A stretch of DNA of 64,000 nt from Paramecium pentaurelia (lineage: Eukaryota; Ciliophora; Oligohymenophorea; Peniculida; Parameciidae), in the NCBI GenBank assembly GCA_905183005.1, contig CAJJDO010000139.1, forward strand, positions 187,515 to 251,514, read 5' to 3'. The stretch's first letter is position 1. Every line of letters begins with the position of its first letter. A model generated the notes under the pieces. That model was not told the DNA's origin. It saw only the letters and a list, made by a program, of their open reading frames with translations, and did no database searches. Below, piece by piece: positions 60,949-64,000 of this stretch. The translations under genes and the position numbers were made by a program.

Positions 60949-62487
60949 ATGCGAAAACAGCCTCTGAAATTATTATTAGAGGATAATGATCTCGAGATTA
61001 TTAAGGCAAAGACATTTGATTCACAGTCTCAACGTAATGGTACTAGTTTTTATTCAAACATATCGGATGAACATGAATAATTTAGTGATGGAAAACGATA
61101 TCAATGTGATTCATCGTACTCTTCAAGTAGTCTTCATAGTTCTAGAACACTTGCAGATGAAACATTATTGCAAAATTATTAAAAGCGTCTAGGTAAATAC
61201 AATATATATGAAAAGATCCTGAAATCCTATCAGAACAGGCTAGATTTGTATTCCTTATAGGAAATTAATCTACAGAAGAATGGCTTGCAAATTTTAATGA
61301 GAAATGTTTGAGAGTGAATAGCTTTTTCAAAGAATCCCTTTTCAATTCCTTAGTAGAAACTGCTTTTAATAGTGATGATTAGAAGATGAAAAGAAAATTA
61401 GTTCTTACTTTAGATTATTTTACTAATCTAATCACATTTACTTTCTTTCTTCTTTGGAAATGGATTTAAAATGAAAATCAATAAGACATGTCATAATTTG
61501 TTTAGAATTCTAATTCCATTACTGAATTCATTGTATTAATGATAACTTTAAGAATTAATGAATTTAGGATAGAATGGCAACTCATTACAATGATTGAACA
61601 AATTGTGTAACCATTTCCTGAAAAACAAATTTTCAAGGAATGTTCAGAAACATAGAGATCCTACTTATCAGTAGGGTTATTTTAACCTAAAATTACTTCT
61701 ATTCGTGTTAAACCCAATTCAGTATTGCCATGGACAACTGATGAAGTAGCTTTTGTATTAAGTTTTATGAGTTAATCCTTTTATGCAGGATTATAAATAA
61801 AAAATGTGATTGTTAAAGGTGGATTAAATAACGTATAAATTAAATATCTAAATATAGTATTTTAGAAGAATCAATACAATATCTTAATTTATCATATATT
61901 CAGTAGTAAGAAGCCCAAATAAACACGATCGTTAAGATGCATTGAGATATTGGATAGAATTAGCAGAGAAATTATAAAAAAATTATGATTTAGAAGGATT
62001 ATTTATTGTATACAAATATGGCATTCAATTACTATTAAAAGATTATATAGGAACTATGCCAATATTATTCAGAGATTAAAGTAGAATACCTCGTATTAAT
62101 GCTTTTTATGAAGAACACATAAAATCAAATTTTAATGAAATTTAAAAAAATGAACAGCTATTTTACATACCTTCATTTCATAAATTTATTACTTAAATTA
62201 AGCGTTTAGAATAGTAAGTAAAAATGAATAACACATTATTTGATTAAATATCAGATATCCTATTGTAATTAGTTTCAATTTCTAAAAGACAATATAAACT
62301 TCATTAATAGACAAGTGCTAAAGTAATTAATTATATTATTTTTTAGATTTCTGATCATGAAGAATAAATAATTCAATATTTTATTAAAGGAATAGAAAAA
62401 GAATTGGAAATTAATTTATAAATTCCTTTAGATAAAGAAACCTTAGTGTACATAGAATTGATTAAATTGGCAAAAATTACTAATTGA
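60949..62487 (+). CDS. RasGEF (CDC25-type) guanine nucleotide exchange factor
   Basis: A protein of 488 or 496 residues that would load GTP onto a Ras-like GTPase. Introns 61193-61215 and 61833-61857 are required; a 24-nt segment at 62323-62346 could be a third or be retained. The N-terminal half has a RasGEF-N-like helical region (LTLDYFTNLITFTFFLLWKW; NEFRIEWQLITMIEQ). The catalytic region contains the expected pattern FRRINTISQFIIYSVVRSP, then DALRYWIELAEKLQKNYD and the following helices (LEGLFIVYKYGIQLLL; KFITQIKRLEQQ). Family assignment rests on the order of these blocks. Partner GTPase unknown. Confidence 0.65.
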
Positions 62488-62568
62488 TATTGAAATGATT
62501 ATAAAAATGATAAAAAATTGTGAGTTTAATTTCATAAACATTTTGTCTCATTAAACTATTTATAATTT

Positions 62569-63180
62569 ATGAGATAACAATCATCTAATTTAAAATTATC
62601 AAGAGAAAATTCTACATAACAAAATGATTCTATGTCGATTAATCATATTGAGAAATTTGTAGGCTGCATCTAAAATTGATAAAATGAAAATCAATGTATA
62701 AGGATAATAATAAAATGTTACAAAAAAACATAATGCTGTATGATATCAAATAGATCTAATAGATAGATCCTAATAAATTTATTCAAAAATTAGAATAAGA
62801 GAAAAATTATAATAAAAATGTAGTTGAAAAAAAGAGAAACCTAGTGATTAAATTAGAAAGAGATTGAAAAATTAATTAGGTATTTTACTTGAAGCAAATA
62901 GATATTTAAGATTGGATGATAAAAATTCATAAATATCAACTATCTCCAAAAACCTGATAAAGGATTAATAGTAAAACATTCTTCTTAAAATAAGATTGAA
63001 ATTATCAAAGAAGAACAATTTAATGAAACAGTTGTAAATATAGAAATTCATAAATAAATTAAATATAACCAAGAACAAAAGAATAAAAGTTAAAATAAAT
63101 TAGATAAAAGATATAAATTAAAATTTAACAAGATCTCATTAGAATAATAATAAGTAAAATAAAAAGATATATTAGAATGA
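62569..63180 (+). CDS. Lys/Gln-rich coiled-coil gene, introns unresolved
   Basis: Starts MRQQSSNLKLSRENSTQQND; continues with DPNKFIQKLEQEKNYNKN and ends in a convincing charged C-terminal frame (KIEIIKEEQFNETVVNIEIH; NQEQKNKSQNKLDKRYK) at TGA 63178-63180. Joining them needs introns of uncertain size (a 44-nt candidate near 62656-62699). Convergent with the gene at 63256. No family recognised. Confidence 0.4.
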
Positions 63181-63255
63181 AATAATATTTATTAATAATG
63201 AATTAACTTTGTATATTTATTATTGAATTTATATATATTTATATATAATAGAATT

Positions 63256-63959
63256 TCAGCTAGCAAATGATAGAGACTTAGAATCCTAATCAAAGCTCAT
63301 ACTATTTTAATTATGATCCTTCAATTTTCTGTTTGTTAAATATCTAATTTCTAAACTTGGTAAACGAACTCTCTCAACGCTATTTAAACTAAATTTCGGT
63401 TTCATATAAATTTATTAGTTTTTATAATAATCTTGAATTGAGTTTAATAATTGATCTAAATTTATAAACTTTTCATCTTTGTTTTCATGTAATAGAGATT
63501 TTAAAAATAACGAAAACTTTGACTAATTCAAGTTTATATAAGTTTTAACAGATTTATAAAGATTTATTTCTTATCTTGGAAGTTCTATATACTTTGGGTT
63601 TATTTTAGTAATTTTATATTATCTAAGAAGTTCTGTTTAAGCTTAAAATTCTTCATCAAGTTGAGAATACTTAATTTGTAAACTTGCTAAATTTTTTCTT
63701 AGTTTCATTATTTTAACCATCATTGATTCATATTAGAATTTGATAGTTTCTAATTCTTTAGTAAGGTTTTAGAACTCCTCAGAACTTAGAATATTATATG
63801 ATTAAACATTTCAACACTTTCTTGTTTAATAATTATTTTTTCAGCAGTGCTTGACTATAATGGAGTCTTCTTTTTCTCTTATAATATCTGATCAAGTGAT
63901 TTTATACAAAATTATAAACTAGAATAGAGTTGTTAAATCTTTGGATCTTCGTTTAGCAT
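63256..63959 (-). CDS. Coiled-coil protein, unknown function
   Basis: A 226-residue protein with one 23-nt intron (63785-63807). The N-terminal helical segment (MLNEDPKIQQLYSSLQFC) is followed by a coiled coil (LTKELETIKFQYESMMVKIM; IKYSQLDEEFQAQTELLRQY). A C-terminal globular-looking region (SLFLKSLLHENKDEKFINL; LPSLEIRYLTNRKLKDHN) ends just before a TA tract. The style resembles basal-body or cytoskeletal proteins but no family is assigned. The start is 41 bp from the right window edge. Confidence 0.7.
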
Positions 63960-64000
63960 ATTTATATATAATTTTTATAATATAATGAAATAAATTATAT

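Noticed and set aside
1..64000. An operon-like or novel defence/metabolic system
   Set aside because: Genes lie on both strands as individual eukaryotic units of diverse, mostly known families; no co-directional functional cluster or unexplained repeated architecture was found.

Overview
The window is nuclear DNA of a ciliate, almost certainly a Paramecium macronuclear scaffold. Conserved protein families read through only if TAA and TAG are glutamine and TGA is the sole stop. Genes are interrupted by introns of mostly 20-30 nt with GTA...TAG ends, the sequence is extremely AT-rich, and genes are packed on both strands with short spacers. All coordinates and lengths below assume this code. 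Where I give an exact protein length, exon lengths after removing the listed introns sum to a multiple of three and end in TGA. The larger genes (the two LRR genes, the Ca-ATPase and UBR) were not spliced base by base. The species was not determined.

Layout. 1-1571: 3' end of an IP3/ryanodine receptor calcium channel. 2250-3480: decayed gene remnants, including a DEAH-box splicing helicase pseudogene. 3547-8485 (minus): single-pass membrane protein, coiled-coil gene, bZIP-like protein, two-TM protein, tesmin/TSO1 CXC protein. 8767-10883 (plus): two uncharacterised genes. 11500-11573: an unusually GC-rich patch resembling the 5' end of a small-subunit rRNA. 11927-16274 (minus): FG nucleoporin, jacalin-like protein, ePHD protein, HTH protein. 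17885-20094 (plus): protein kinase and an unknown gene. 20326-25728: DHHC palmitoyltransferase, Tim22-type translocase, frame-broken RRM gene, SETD9-like methyltransferase, catalytically dead glutathione peroxidase, coiled-coil gene. 25743-32762 (minus): two tandem paralogous LRR genes. 32773-33960: ULK/ATG1-like kinase. 34747-35205: two tRNA loci. 36102-46466: four-TM protein, PMCA-type Ca-ATPase, two coiled-coil genes, UBR-type ubiquitin ligase. 47317-49798: unknown gene, second HTH gene, HP1-like protein with a following in-frame ORF. 50109-56356: SPAG17/PF6 ciliary central-apparatus gene, carrying an assembly duplication. 56425-57537: KDM4-like demethylase. 58150-59330: decayed gene. 59343-63959: SHAQKYF-class Myb, RasGEF, and two coiled-coil or charged genes.

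The genes do not form an operon-like system. They are ordinary eukaryotic housekeeping, ciliary, signalling and chromatin genes; chromatin or DNA-binding genes are numerous (CXC, ePHD, SET, HP1-like, KDM4-like, Myb, bZIP-like, two HTH). I found no convincing undescribed system. The most useful observations are: a 1,085-bp perfect duplication around a single N inside SPAG17 (assembly artefact); several frame-broken genes; a pseudo-GPX; an HP1-like gene followed in the same frame by another ORF; a bZIP-like basic region lacking its invariant Asn; and the rRNA-like patch. Because only TGA stops translation in this AT-rich DNA, long meaningless open frames are common, so ORF length alone was not accepted as evidence.
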